This document shows positions 1 to 8,201 of a DNA stretch of 11,399 nt, piece by piece. The position numbers and the translations under genes are program-made. Each line of letters begins with the position of its first letter. The first letter of the stretch is position 1. The DNA comes from Porphyromonas sp. (GTDB lineage: Bacteria > Bacteroidota > Bacteroidia > Bacteroidales > Porphyromonadaceae), in the NCBI GenBank assembly GCA_003640335.1, contig RBKG01000034.1, positions 1-11,399 of the forward strand, read 5' to 3'. The notes under the pieces are model-generated. The model had not been told where the DNA came from. It made no database searches and saw only the letters and a list, made by a program, of their open reading frames with translations.

Positions 1-22
1 CTTTACTTAAGTGTACTAAATC

Positions 23-337
23 TTAAAGAATTGAGTCTAGAACTTCTACGAACTTAGCCTTAGGCTGTGCACCTACAAGCTTGTTTACAAGTTCACCCTT
101 CTTAAAGAATAGGATAGTAGGGATATTACGAACACCAAACTGAGCAGGTAGTTCGCTATTTGCATCTACATCACACTTACCGATAGCAGCACGACCTTCG
201 TAATCTGCAGCAAGCTCTTCAATGATTGGACCTACCATTTGGCAAGGACCACACCAAGTAGCCCAAAAATCCACTACTACAACTTCATTCTCTTTCAACA
301 GAGCATCAAAGCTCTGGTCTGTAATTTGTAATGCCAT
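23..337 (-). CDS. trxA: Thioredoxin (small cytosolic disulfide reductase)
   Basis: This is a complete 104-residue thioredoxin that reduces protein disulfides in the cytoplasm, normally recharged by thioredoxin reductase. It has the classic active site WCGPC at residues 28-32, with redox cysteines C29 and C32, and the buried aspartate D23 ahead of it. The conserved cis-proline is P73 in the motif NIPT. Length matches the family (about 105 residues), and there is no signal peptide, so it is not a periplasmic TlpA or Dsb-like protein. One extra cysteine, C55, lies outside the active site. The ATG at 335-337 is preceded closely by an AAAGGAA purine run, which is very near the start for a Shine-Dalgarno site. 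It follows dnaE after only 20 bases on the same strand, so it is probably co-transcribed with it. I recall the same dnaE-trx pairing in Porphyromonas gingivalis. Family assignment is very secure. Confidence 0.98.
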   Translation of the reverse strand: MALQITDQSFDALLKENEVVVVDFWATWCGPCQMVGPIIEELAADYEGRAAIGKCDVDANSELPAQFGVRNIPTILFFKKGELVNKLVGAQPKAKFVEVLDSIL

Positions 338-357
338 TTCCTTTATAATTCTATTTG

Positions 358-3300
358 TTATACATTATTACTGTTCTTAGCTTTGAGTTCATAGCCATGC
401 GCTTCGCAATACTCTAGCACACTTGTTGATGGGCGAATACCATGCCCCGTAAACTCAAGCGTACTATCTAATTGTCCATTCGGGTCTATTACTCGTATAT
501 ATAACTTAGATTCCCCTTTATTGTTTTCCAAGAAAGTTGTTAGGTCAAGTAACTCATCTTCCCTAAAGGCATCAACGGGTATGGCTATCTGTACGACATT
601 GAGTACATGCTCCTGCATTGTCTCTGTCATTTGAGAAATGCGCTTAATATTAAACTCTAGCTCATCAGGACGGAACGGACGAGATTCGATATCTCCATGT
701 ATCAGCACCAAACTATCCTTATTGATAAAACTTTTGAGCTCCAAATACTTATCCCCGAAGATGGCAATTTCATAATTACCATGGTAATCTTCAATCGTCA
801 TACGACCATATAAATTACCATTCTTAGCGCGCCCCTCGAAAACCTTCGTTATCATTCCGCCTAAGGTATAAGAGCCTCTTTGACCTGACTCAATGTACTC
901 CGACAGCTGATTAGTATTCATATTACAATGATAATCAAGGAGTAGACGATATGGCGCAAGCGGATTAGCCGACAAGTACAAGCCAACCAAATCCTTTTCT
1001 TTACTCAAACGCTCAAGGTCTCCCGTTGTAGCTTCATGGGTAGGATATGGAGGGCGAGGGAGTTGCATCGCCTCATCATCACCTCCAAATAGAGAATGCT
1101 CATTGATATGTTTTTCTTCTGCCAAGAGCTTACCATAGCGAATAAGAGAGCTAAGGAAGTTAGACTCCGTCCTATCCTCTGGGTCAAGGTCATGATACAA
1201 TTCTCTTGTAATGCCAAAACTATCAAAGCTACCAGCATAAACCAAACTATCAAGAGCCTTACTATTGATAATGCTCAAGTCTACACGCTCAAAGAAATCA
1301 TAAACATCTTTGAAAGCTCCTCCCTCTTCTCTAACCTGTAGGATATTTTCAACTACAGCTCCTCCTACATTCTTAATAGCAGATAGACCAAAACGAATAT
1401 CACCACGGCTATTTACTGAGAACTTATAGCCAGACTCATTGATATCAGGTCCTAGCACCTTAATCCCCAAAGAACGAGCTTCATCCATGAGCTTAGTCAG
1501 TTCGGTGATGTTATTCAAGTTACGACTCAATGCTCCAGCTAAGTATTCACTAGGATAATTAGCTTTCAAGTAAGCTGTTTGGTAAGCAACCCAACTATAA
1601 CACGTCGCATGACTCTTATTAAAGGCGTACTTAGCAAACTCTTTCCAGTCATTCCAAATTTTCTCTAAGACCTTCTCATCATAGCCATTCTTAGTACCTC
1701 CCGCCATGAACTTAACCTTAAGAGCCGCCATCTTATCCTCTAGTTTTTTACCCATAGCCTTACGAAGCTCATCACTCTGACCTCGAGTAAAACCAGCGAT
1801 TTCTCTCGACAATAACATGACTTGCTCTTGGTACACAGTAATTCCATAGGTATCTTTAAGGAATCTCTCCATACAAGGCAGGTCATAGACAATAGGGCTA
1901 CGACCATGTTTACGCGCGATAAAGTCGGGGATATATTCCATAGGTCCCGGACGATAAAGGGCATTCATAGCAATCAAATCCTCAAATGCCGAAGGACGCA
2001 ATTCTCTCAAATACTTCTGCATCCCTGCAGATTCAAACTGGAAAGTACCAATAGTCCTTCCATCACTATAGAGCTTATAAGTTTTAGGGTCATCTAGGGG
2101 GATATTATCAATATCCACTTCTACTCCATGACGAGCCTTGATATTTAAAAGTGCTTCCTTAATAACGGATAAGGTCTTCAGACCGAGGAAGTCCATCTTA
2201 ATTAGACCCGTCTCCTCAATTACAGAGCCTTCGTACTGCGTTACGAGAAGTTTTTCTTTGGTCTCTTTATCTTCTACAGTACTTATCGGAACGACATCGC
2301 TAATATCTGTTTTACCGATAATGATACCGCAGGCATGTACACCTGTGTTTCTGACATTGCCCTCTAACTGCTGAGCATACTTGAGAGTTTCTCGAACAAG
2401 AGTATCTGTTCCTACGGCAGCTTTAGCTAACTCAGGAACATGCTCAATAGCATCCTTAAGTGTAACCTTTTTTACTCCTTCAATCTTATCTGGAACTAGC
2501 TTAGCTAGACGATTACTTGTGGGAATATCAACACCATAAACTCGAGCAACATCCTTAATGCTACTCTTCGTTGCCATCGTTCCGTAGGTAATGATATGAG
2601 CCACCTTTTCATAGCCATACTTCTCCGTTACCCAACGCAATACCTCAGCTCGACCATCATCATCAAAGTCGATATCAATATCAGGCATGGAGATACGGTC
2701 AGGATTTAAGAAACGCTCAAACAGCAAATCATACTTAATAGGGTCAATATCCGTAATATTCAAGCAATAAGCCACAGCACTACCAGCAGCACTACCACGA
2801 CCAGGTCCTACAAATACGCCCATACTACGAGCAGCAGCGATGAAATCTTGAACAATTAAGAAGTACCCCGGGAAACCCATATTCTTAATCGTTGATAGCT
2901 CGAAGTCAATACGCTCACGAACTTCATCAGTAAGATTCTCACCATACTTCTTCTCGGCACCTATATAAGTCAAATGGCGCAGATATTCGTCATCATTAGC
3001 AAAACCCTCTGGAATAGGAAAGTCCGGCATCAAAGGAGGATTATCGATGCTATATAACTCTACCTTATCTAGTATCTCTTGAGTATTGCGTAGCACCTCT
3101 GGGATATCAGCAAAGATAGCGTTCATCTCAGCCTGCGTCTTAATCCACTCTTGCTTAGTATAGTGCAAGCGTTGCTGGTCGTCTACGCGCTTACCTGTAC
3201 TCAAGCACACAAGGCGGTCATGAGCTTCTGCATCTTCTTCATTGACAAAGTGACTATCATTAGTCGCGATAACCTTAACGCCATGCTTCTTAGCTAACTC

Positions 3301-4065
3301 TAGGATAACTCCATTTACGCGTTCTTGCTCTTCATAAACAGAAGTATTTCCATCAGGCTTATCGGTCTTATGACGTTGTACCTCTAAGTAGTAATCATCA
3401 CCGAAAATCCCCTTAAACCACTCTATACTCTTCTCGGCCTCAGCTATATTGCCGTGCATGATATGCTGAGCAATCTCGCCACCCAAACAAGCAGAACTAA
3501 CAATAATACCTTCATGATATTTCTCAAGGAGCTCTTTATCTATACGAGGTTTACCATAGAAGCCTTCAGTAAAGCTAATACTCACCATCTTGATGAGGTT
3601 TTTATAACCTTGTAGGTTCTTCGCCAAAAGGATAAGGTGCCAGCCACTATTATCAGCACTTCTATTAGGATAGTACGGATGCGGAACATTCTTATCCTTC
3701 AATGCTCGTCCTCTACGTGCACAATACGTTTCACACCCCATAATAGGCTTAAATACTTGAGCTTGAACCGTCTTAAGCTCACTCTCTAATTCTGAAAGAG
3801 TTTGCTGCTCATCATCGCTAAGAGTATCTTGCTCTTTAAGGCTATTTATTTTAGCTTTAAGCTCCTTTTCTTGAGCTAAAATAGGTGCATTCTTCTTCTT
3901 AATACAATTATAAAACTCCTTTATACCGAACATTGTACCATGGTCAGTAAGAGCAATTCCTCTCATACCATCACTAGAGGCTTTATTGACTAGCTCTTTT
4001 ATAGCAGCTTGACCATCAAGAAGCGAATATTGAGAGTGTACATGAAGGTGTACGTATGGTTCCAT
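358..4065 (-). CDS. dnaE: DNA polymerase III alpha subunit, DnaE1-type replicative polymerase
   Basis: This 1235-residue protein is the catalytic chain of the replicative DNA polymerase (family C). The N-terminal PHP domain (about 1-275) shows HLHVHSQYSLLDG (H8, H10, D17), TDHG (H42), GCE (E112), WHL (H143), SACLGGE (C193) and NDSH (D270, H272). These match the metal ligands of PHP domains thought to be active, such as the Thermus enzyme, whereas the E. coli PHP is degenerate. The palm has GPGRGS at 420-425, MPDIDIDF at 460-467 (catalytic D462 and D464) and KMDFLGLKTL with the third aspartate D625. An EHSLFG motif at 989-994 may be a degenerate beta-clamp-binding site. An OB fold follows from about 1064, then a C-terminal domain. 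Residues about 60-104 form a charged, probably helical insert not present in the short PHP loop of Thermus. The protein has no DnaQ-like exonuclease insertion, so it is not PolC. ATG at 4063-4065 lies some 27 bases from the predicted transcription start, and AAGGA precedes it at about 10 bases. Confidence 0.98.
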   Translation of the reverse strand: MEPYVHLHVHSQYSLLDGQAAIKELVNKASSDGMRGIALTDHGTMFGIKEFYNCIKKKNAPILAQEKELKAKINSLKEQDTLSDDEQQTLSELESELKTVQAQVFKPIMGCETYCARRGRALKDKNVPHPYYPNRSADNSGWHLILLAKNLQGYKNLIKMVSISFTEGFYGKPRIDKELLEKYHEGIIVSSACLGGEIAQHIMHGNIAEAEKSIEWFKGIFGDDYYLEVQRHKTDKPDGNTSVYEEQERVNGVILELAKKHGVKVIATNDSHFVNEEDAEAHDRLVCLSTGKRVDDQQRLHYTKQEWIKTQAEMNAIFADIPEVLRNTQEILDKVELYSIDNPPLMPDFPIPEGFANDDEYLRHLTYIGAEKKYGENLTDEVRERIDFELSTIKNMGFPGYFLIVQDFIAAARSMGVFVGPGRGSAAGSAVAYCLNITDIDPIKYDLLFERFLNPDRISMPDIDIDFDDDGRAEVLRWVTEKYGYEKVAHIITYGTMATKSSIKDVARVYGVDIPTSNRLAKLVPDKIEGVKKVTLKDAIEHVPELAKAAVGTDTLVRETLKYAQQLEGNVRNTGVHACGIIIGKTDISDVVPISTVEDKETKEKLLVTQYEGSVIEETGLIKMDFLGLKTLSVIKEALLNIKARHGVEVDIDNIPLDDPKTYKLYSDGRTIGTFQFESAGMQKYLRELRPSAFEDLIAMNALYRPGPMEYIPDFIARKHGRSPIVYDLPCMERFLKDTYGITVYQEQVMLLSREIAGFTRGQSDELRKAMGKKLEDKMAALKVKFMAGGTKNGYDEKVLEKIWNDWKEFAKYAFNKSHATCYSWVAYQTAYLKANYPSEYLAGALSRNLNNITELTKLMDEARSLGIKVLGPDINESGYKFSVNSRGDIRFGLSAIKNVGGAVVENILQVREEGGAFKDVYDFFERVDLSIINSKALDSLVYAGSFDSFGITRELYHDLDPEDRTESNFLSSLIRYGKLLAEEKHINEHSLFGGDDEAMQLPRPPYPTHEATTGDLERLSKEKDLVGLYLSANPLAPYRLLLDYHCNMNTNQLSEYIESGQRGSYTLGGMITKVFEGRAKNGNLYGRMTIEDYHGNYEIAIFGDKYLELKSFINKDSLVLIHGDIESRPFRPDELEFNIKRISQMTETMQEHVLNVVQIAIPVDAFREDELLDLTTFLENNKGESKLYIRVIDPNGQLDSTLEFTGHGIRPSTSVLEYCEAHGYELKAKNSNNV

Positions 4066-4097
4066 TGAGTTATATCCTTAAATTTTATTTGGTCTTG

Positions 4098-4105
4098 CAA
4101 AGATA
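4098..4105 (-). promoter_or_regulatory. Predicted dnaE-trxA promoter, Bacteroidota -7 element
   Basis: The minus strand reads TATCTTTG, an exact match to the Bacteroidota primary-sigma -7 consensus TAnnTTTG. It lies 32 bases before the dnaE start codon, which would give an untranslated leader of about 27 bases. I see no TTTG-type -33 element at the expected 19-21 base spacing, so support rests on the -7 box and on its place between a terminator and a start codon. Confidence 0.6.
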
Positions 4106-4180
4106 GCAATAATCCCCCCTTTCATCTGCGAGCCTCGACAGGCAGTCTCGGCTTATCATCTAAGATACCGCTAAATAGAA

Positions 4181-4228
4181 GATAAACTTAAATAGGGCAT
4201 AACGAAACTAATGTTTCATTATGCCCTA
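4181..4228 (-). terminator. Intrinsic terminator of the ABC-F gene string
   Basis: A near-perfect hairpin occupies 4193-4228. The arms are TAGGGCATAA and TTATGCCCTA, then one C/A mismatch, then GAAAC paired with GTTTC around a four-base TAAT loop. On the minus strand the stem is followed by the T-rich stretch ATTTAAGTTTATC, which suits termination of transcription leaving the ABC-F gene. The plus strand after the hairpin is not T-rich in the same way, and no plus-strand gene ends here. Confidence 0.85.
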
Positions 4229-4254
4229 GTAATATTAAATTTGATGATTACTAG
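4226..4254 (-). repeat. Second inverted repeat over the ABC-F stop codon
   Basis: CTAGTAAT at 4226-4233 and ATTACTAG at 4247-4254 form an eight-base inverted repeat with a 13-base loop. The repeat contains the stop codon of the ABC-F gene (4251-4253). Its left arm shares bases 4226-4228 with the terminator hairpin, so the two hairpins compete for three bases. It may simply protect the mRNA 3' end or occur by chance in AT-rich DNA. Confidence 0.45.
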
Positions 4255-6161
4255 CTCTCTAGCTCCTCTGCGAGTTCCTCCCAGCGAGTCATGATAGAGT
4301 CTTGTTCTCGCTTAAGCTCATCATAACGTTTGAAGTGTTCATCTTGTGGATTTTCACTAATCTGAACCTCTAGTTCGCGCAACAAGCCATCAATCTCTTC
4401 GCTGCGTTCTTCGCACGCTTTAAGCTCTCGCTCTAATGCTCGACGTCGCTTACTCTCTTCCTTATGCTGAGCATAATTCTCGGCTCCTTCCTTATTAATA
4501 GTGCTCATTTGATTTTGAGCGACTGTAGCACGAGGATTAGCTTGCTCTTCCTCCACATCTTTCTTATGCAACCAGTCGTAGATACCGCCCATATGCTCAA
4601 TAACACGCCCGGACTTAAATTCATACAAACGTGTAGCTAGACCATCTAAGAACTCTCTATCGTGCGAAACAAGGATAACAGTTCCTTCAAAATTAGCTAT
4701 CGCTTCCTTGAGAACTTCCTTAGACCTAATATCCAAGTGATTTGTCGGTTCGTCAAGAATTAGCAAGTTAGCGGGACGTAAGAGTAACTTAATTAGAGCA
4801 AGACGACCACGTTCACCTCCGCTAAGAACGCCTACTTTCTTCTCGCTCAGCTCACCTCCAAACATAAAAGCGCCCAGCAAGTCATTGATACGAGTACGTA
4901 TCTCTCCCTGCGCTTCCCTATCAATTGTTTCGTAAATCGTTAGATTATCATCTAGAGCTTGGCTCTGAGTTTGGGCAAAATAGGCAACCTCTACTTGATG
5001 ACCTAATTGAAGCGTACCAGAATAATCATTGATATCCCCCATAATACATTTTACAAGGGTAGACTTACCGGCTCCGTTCTTACCTACAAATGCAACTTTC
5101 TCTCCACGCTTAATCGTCATATTCACATCAGAGAATACCGTATGATTTCCATACTTCTTCTCCAAGTGCTCAACAACTACAGGATAAGCTCCAGACTGAA
5201 CAGCTGGCATAAAACGAAAGTGCATCGCCTTACGGTCAATATCTTCAATCTCTATGCGCTCTATTTTCTCAAGTTGCTTAATACGGCTTTGTACTTGGTC
5301 ACTTTTGGAAGGCTTATAACGAAAGCGTTCGATAAAGGCTTCTGTCGCCTGTATGCTTTTCTGCTGGTTAAGATAGGCACGTTGTTGCTGTTCCAAACGC
5401 TCCTCTCGTAGCTTGACATAATGCGAATAGTTGGTACGATAATCATAGATTTTGCCCAACTCAATCTCAATAGTACGCTTAGTCGTAGCATCCATGAAGG
5501 CTCTATCATGCGAAATCAAAATCAGCGCGCTATTACTCTGATTGATAAATCGCTCCAACCACCGAATAGATTCAATATCAAGATGGTTAGTAGGTTCATC
5601 TAAGAGCAGGACATCAGGACGTTGCAGCAATATCTTAGCTAGCTCTATACGCATGCGCCATCCTCCACTAAAGGTCGAACATTGACGAACAAAATCTTCA
5701 CGCTCAAACCCCAAGCCCATTAGTGTACGCTCAATCTGAGCATGATAACTGCCATCACTGACCATACTGAGCTCATCACTACGTGAGCTGTAACGGTCAA
5801 TTAACTCTGTGTACTCTTCGCTATCATAATCAGTACGTTCAGCAAGGGCATTAGCTAGGTCATCGACTTCTTGCTTTAAGGCTCGTATATGCTCAAAAAT
5901 AGCTTCACACTCTTCATACACAGTGCGACCATCCTCGTGCTTCATTACTTGAGGAAGATAACCTATGCGCAGGTCCTTAGGCTTATCAATAGTACCCTCT
6001 GAGGGCGTCTCAAGCCCTGCGATGAGCTTCAATAAGGTTGATTTACCTGCGCCATTCTTACCCGTAAGAGCTATACGGTCACGAGAAGAAACGACGAAAG
6101 CAATCTCTTCAAAAAGGGAGAACCCTCCGAAACGAACCGTTACTTTATTGATTGAAATCAT
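4251..6161 (-). CDS. ABC-F family ATPase, YheS/YdiF-like (ribosome-associated)
   Basis: This 636-residue soluble protein has two ABC ATPase domains and no membrane segment, the hallmark of ABC-F proteins, which bind the ribosomal E site and help stalled or misfolded translation complexes rather than transporting solutes. Domain 1 has Walker A GKNGAGKST at 34-42, signature FSGGW at 164-168 and Walker B with catalytic E189 in LLLDEPTNHLD. Domain 2 has Walker A from G360, signature LSGGE at 446-450 and catalytic E471. Between them (about 240-325) lies the arginine- and glutamine-rich helical linker that touches tRNA in this family. Residues about 550-636 form a charged coiled coil like the C-terminal domain of Uup and YheS. 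Length and motifs such as FSGGWRMR and the IERFRYKPSKSDQVQSRIKQLE-type linker (about 272-292) are closest, by memory, to E. coli YheS and B. subtilis YdiF. It starts 8 bases after murI, so the two are probably translated from one message. An antibiotic-resistance ABC-F role is possible but nothing here points to it. Confidence 0.93.
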   Translation of the reverse strand: MISINKVTVRFGGFSLFEEIAFVVSSRDRIALTGKNGAGKSTLLKLIAGLETPSEGTIDKPKDLRIGYLPQVMKHEDGRTVYEECEAIFEHIRALKQEVDDLANALAERTDYDSEEYTELIDRYSSRSDELSMVSDGSYHAQIERTLMGLGFEREDFVRQCSTFSGGWRMRIELAKILLQRPDVLLLDEPTNHLDIESIRWLERFINQSNSALILISHDRAFMDATTKRTIEIELGKIYDYRTNYSHYVKLREERLEQQQRAYLNQQKSIQATEAFIERFRYKPSKSDQVQSRIKQLEKIERIEIEDIDRKAMHFRFMPAVQSGAYPVVVEHLEKKYGNHTVFSDVNMTIKRGEKVAFVGKNGAGKSTLVKCIMGDINDYSGTLQLGHQVEVAYFAQTQSQALDDNLTIYETIDREAQGEIRTRINDLLGAFMFGGELSEKKVGVLSGGERGRLALIKLLLRPANLLILDEPTNHLDIRSKEVLKEAIANFEGTVILVSHDREFLDGLATRLYEFKSGRVIEHMGGIYDWLHKKDVEEEQANPRATVAQNQMSTINKEGAENYAQHKEESKRRRALERELKACEERSEEIDGLLRELEVQISENPQDEHFKRYDELKREQDSIMTRWEELAEELES

Positions 6162-6169
6162 TGTATTAT

Positions 6170-7003
6170 CTAGTTAATCTTGACCCTTGTCGCATTTACC
6201 TCTTCATCTACAAAGATTGAAGCTAAATCACCAAACTTATCAGGGCATTCCGTAGTCAAGTAACGGATAGAGCCTCCCTGCGTTAGTCTATCATTCATTT
6301 CGGGATGGCGATGTAGATAATCCTTAAGCGAGGTGGCGACAAGTTCGCCCTGAGAGAGCAAAGTAATACCCTCAGGTAAGTACTGTTCTATCTTCGGGCG
6401 CAATAAGGGATAATGGGTGCAAGCAAGTACAATGCTATCAATCTGCTTATCTTGCTCTAATAATTCATTCAAATACTTCTGTACAAAAAAATCTGCCCCT
6501 TCTCCATTACTCTCTCCATACTCAACAAGCGGTACCCACATAGGACAAGCTTGCCCATGAACAGAAACATCGGGAAAGAGCTTTGCTAATTCCACTTCAT
6601 AAGATTGCGCCGATATTGTTCCTGGGGTTGCCATAATGCCGATATGCTTAGTCTCAGTTACATTCCCCACAACTTCGGCAGTCGGACGGATTACTCCCAG
6701 CACTCTACGGCTTGGGTCTTCACTTGTAGGCAAATACTTCTGCTGAATTTCTCTTAAAGCCTTTGCCGAAGCTGTATTACAAGCCAATATAACTAAAGGG
6801 CAACCCTCACTAAAAAGATAGCGAACAGCCTGAAGCGTAAAATCATTTATGACATCAAAAGAGCGCGTTCCATAAGGAGAACGCGCATTATCACCTAGAT
6901 AGACATAATCATACTCAGGCAATAGCTTACGAATAGCCGAGAGAATTGTCAATCCTCCATATCCCGAGTCAAAAACCCCAATAGGGAACTTCTTATTTTC
7001 CAT
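6170..7003 (-). CDS. murI: Glutamate racemase
   Basis: This 277-residue cytoplasmic enzyme converts L-glutamate to D-glutamate, the amino acid that MurD adds to the peptidoglycan stem peptide. It needs no cofactor and uses two cysteines as acid and base. Both are present in family motifs: C75 in ACNTAS and C195 in ACTHYP. The N-terminal motif GVFDSGYGGLT supplies D12 and S13, and GDNARSPYG at 37-45 matches the substrate-binding loop. C-terminal partner residues are less clear to me. Length is normal for MurI (260-285). The ATG at 7001-7003 is the first possible start and puts the FDSG motif at the usual distance from the N-terminus. It lies 77 bases after lpxB and 8 bases before the ABC-F gene. 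It could instead act on aspartate, but the motifs and length favour glutamate. Confidence 0.96.
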   Translation of the reverse strand: MENKKFPIGVFDSGYGGLTILSAIRKLLPEYDYVYLGDNARSPYGTRSFDVINDFTLQAVRYLFSEGCPLVILACNTASAKALREIQQKYLPTSEDPSRRVLGVIRPTAEVVGNVTETKHIGIMATPGTISAQSYEVELAKLFPDVSVHGQACPMWVPLVEYGESNGEGADFFVQKYLNELLEQDKQIDSIVLACTHYPLLRPKIEQYLPEGITLLSQGELVATSLKDYLHRHPEMNDRLTQGGSIRYLTTECPDKFGDLASIFVDEEVNATRVKIN

Positions 7004-7080
7004 ATTACAAGCTCAAGAAAATCTGATAATAAGCCCAATACTCCTTATCCAAGAGTAAGAGCATTATATAACTTTCTCTA
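7004..7080 (-). other. Intercistronic gap between lpxB and murI
   Basis: This is the largest gap in the gene string below glyS. It holds an imperfect hairpin, AGAGTAAG at 7052-7059 with CTTTCTCT at 7072-7079 and one mismatch, but no T-run follows it on the minus strand, so it is not a convincing terminator. The minus strand also reads TACTCTTG (7050-7057), one base off the -7 consensus, without a recognisable -33 box. A weak internal promoter is possible but not shown. Confidence 0.3.
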
Positions 7081-8199
7081 TTAACTTATATTACTCTTTA
7101 CATAATCCAATATAGCCTCCGAAGCAAGCTTTCCCGTACGCTCTTGCCCCAATATATTCCTCAATTCTCCGATACCCTCAATTTGCTTTGCATAGTTTGA
7201 AGTATCTAAAAGCGTGTCGATTTCTTGACGGATACGCGAGACATTGACTTCTGAGCCAATAAGCTCTGGAACTAATGCCCTACCAAGAATAAGATTGACT
7301 AAGGAAATAAATGGCACAGAGAAAAAAGTCTCAAACACCCAACGAGCTATACGCTGCCCTCCCATTCGATAAAAAACAATTTCAGGAGTACCCAAGAGCG
7401 CAGTCTCTAGTGTAGCTGTACCCGATGTAACCAAGGCTAGTTTACTTGTAGACACAAGGTTATAAGTATTTCCAAATACAACCTCTACATGCTTATAATC
7501 CGACATATAAGGCTGATAGTCCTCCTTATTTAGTCCTGGTGCTCCAGCTACGACAATATGATATTTATCCGTATAGGGGCGAACAGACTCAAGCATCAAC
7601 GTTAGATTACTCTTCAACTCTTGCTTACGACTACCGGGCAATATAGCAATCTGCTCTTTGCGCGCACCTTCCCCTTGTATATAGTAGTCAAGAGTTGCAT
7701 CAACGCAAGGATTGCCCACATAACAGCTATTGACACCTCGCTCTGAGAAATACTGTTCTTCAAAAGGCAAGATGCAGAGTAGCAAATCTACATACTTACG
7801 CAGCGTCTTGATGCGCCCAGCCTTCCAAGCCCAAAGCTTAGGAGGGATATAATAAATCAGTTTTGCAGATAAATGCTTCTTGACAAAAGGTAGAATATAG
7901 CGCAGATTAAAGCCAGCATAGTCCACAGGGATTACGACATCTGGCTTGAAATCCAGCATAGCCTGCTGTACACGTTTAGCCGCTGACTTAATCTTACTAT
8001 AATTCATCAGCACAGGAATTAAGCCCATAAAAGCTACATCCCGATAATGAACAATAGGCTTCTCGCCTGTTGCCTCTGCAAGCAGGTCGCCCCCCATAAA
8101 AGCAAATGAAGCCTCAGCATCTCTCAGCTTAATCGCCTCTACAAGACGAGAAGCGTGCAAATCTGCTGAAGCCTCACCTACAATGATAAAATAACGCAT
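7081..8199 (-). CDS. lpxB: Lipid-A-disaccharide synthase
   Basis: This 372-residue glycosyltransferase (family GT19) joins UDP-2,3-diacylglucosamine and lipid X to make the lipid A disaccharide on the cytoplasmic side of the inner membrane. Its presence implies a Gram-negative envelope with lipopolysaccharide. The N-terminus has the family motif VGEASADLHASRL (7-19), followed by FMGG. The middle carries YYIPPKLWAWKAGR and then YVGNPCVD. The nucleotide-binding half shows ILPGSRKQE with G189, S190 and R191, and SGTATLE at 259-265 followed by GTPEIVFYRMGGQ. Length is typical (370-390). It starts two bases after the surE stop codon, a spacing that suggests translational coupling. The only in-frame ATG that keeps the glycine-rich start motif at the N-terminus is the one used here. 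Confidence 0.97.
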   Translation of the reverse strand: MRYFIIVGEASADLHASRLVEAIKLRDAEASFAFMGGDLLAEATGEKPIVHYRDVAFMGLIPVLMNYSKIKSAAKRVQQAMLDFKPDVVIPVDYAGFNLRYILPFVKKHLSAKLIYYIPPKLWAWKAGRIKTLRKYVDLLLCILPFEEQYFSERGVNSCYVGNPCVDATLDYYIQGEGARKEQIAILPGSRKQELKSNLTLMLESVRPYTDKYHIVVAGAPGLNKEDYQPYMSDYKHVEVVFGNTYNLVSTSKLALVTSGTATLETALLGTPEIVFYRMGGQRIARWVFETFFSVPFISLVNLILGRALVPELIGSEVNVSRIRQEIDTLLDTSNYAKQIEGIGELRNILGQERTGKLASEAILDYVKSNIS

Positions 8200-8201
8200 T
8201 G

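Noticed and set aside
3111..3118. TATCTTTG match on the minus strand inside dnaE (also TAGTTTTG at 1215-1222)
   Set aside because: These are within conserved coding sequence, with no downstream start codon or gene needing a promoter; such short matches arise by chance.
358..4065. Frameshift, intein or split in the long dnaE gene
   Set aside because: The frame is unbroken from PHP to the C-terminal domain, motifs appear in the expected order, and no splicing-domain motif is seen.
4117..4160. Hairpin-like repeat AGCC/GGCT upstream of the dnaE promoter
   Set aside because: Only four pairs plus two more beyond a mismatch; too weak to call an operator or terminator.
5007..5411. Plus-strand open frame of 134 codons opposite the ABC-F gene
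   Set aside because: It lies entirely opposite a strongly conserved gene, shows no recognisable domain, and has no promoter or upstream ribosome site of its own. Other antisense frames, such as 10517-10810 opposite glyS, fail for the same reason.
4251..6161. Antibiotic-resistance ABC-F protein
   Set aside because: The length, C-terminal coiled coil, linker type and housekeeping neighbours fit the YheS/YdiF/Uup group better than known resistance factors, and nothing suggests acquisition.
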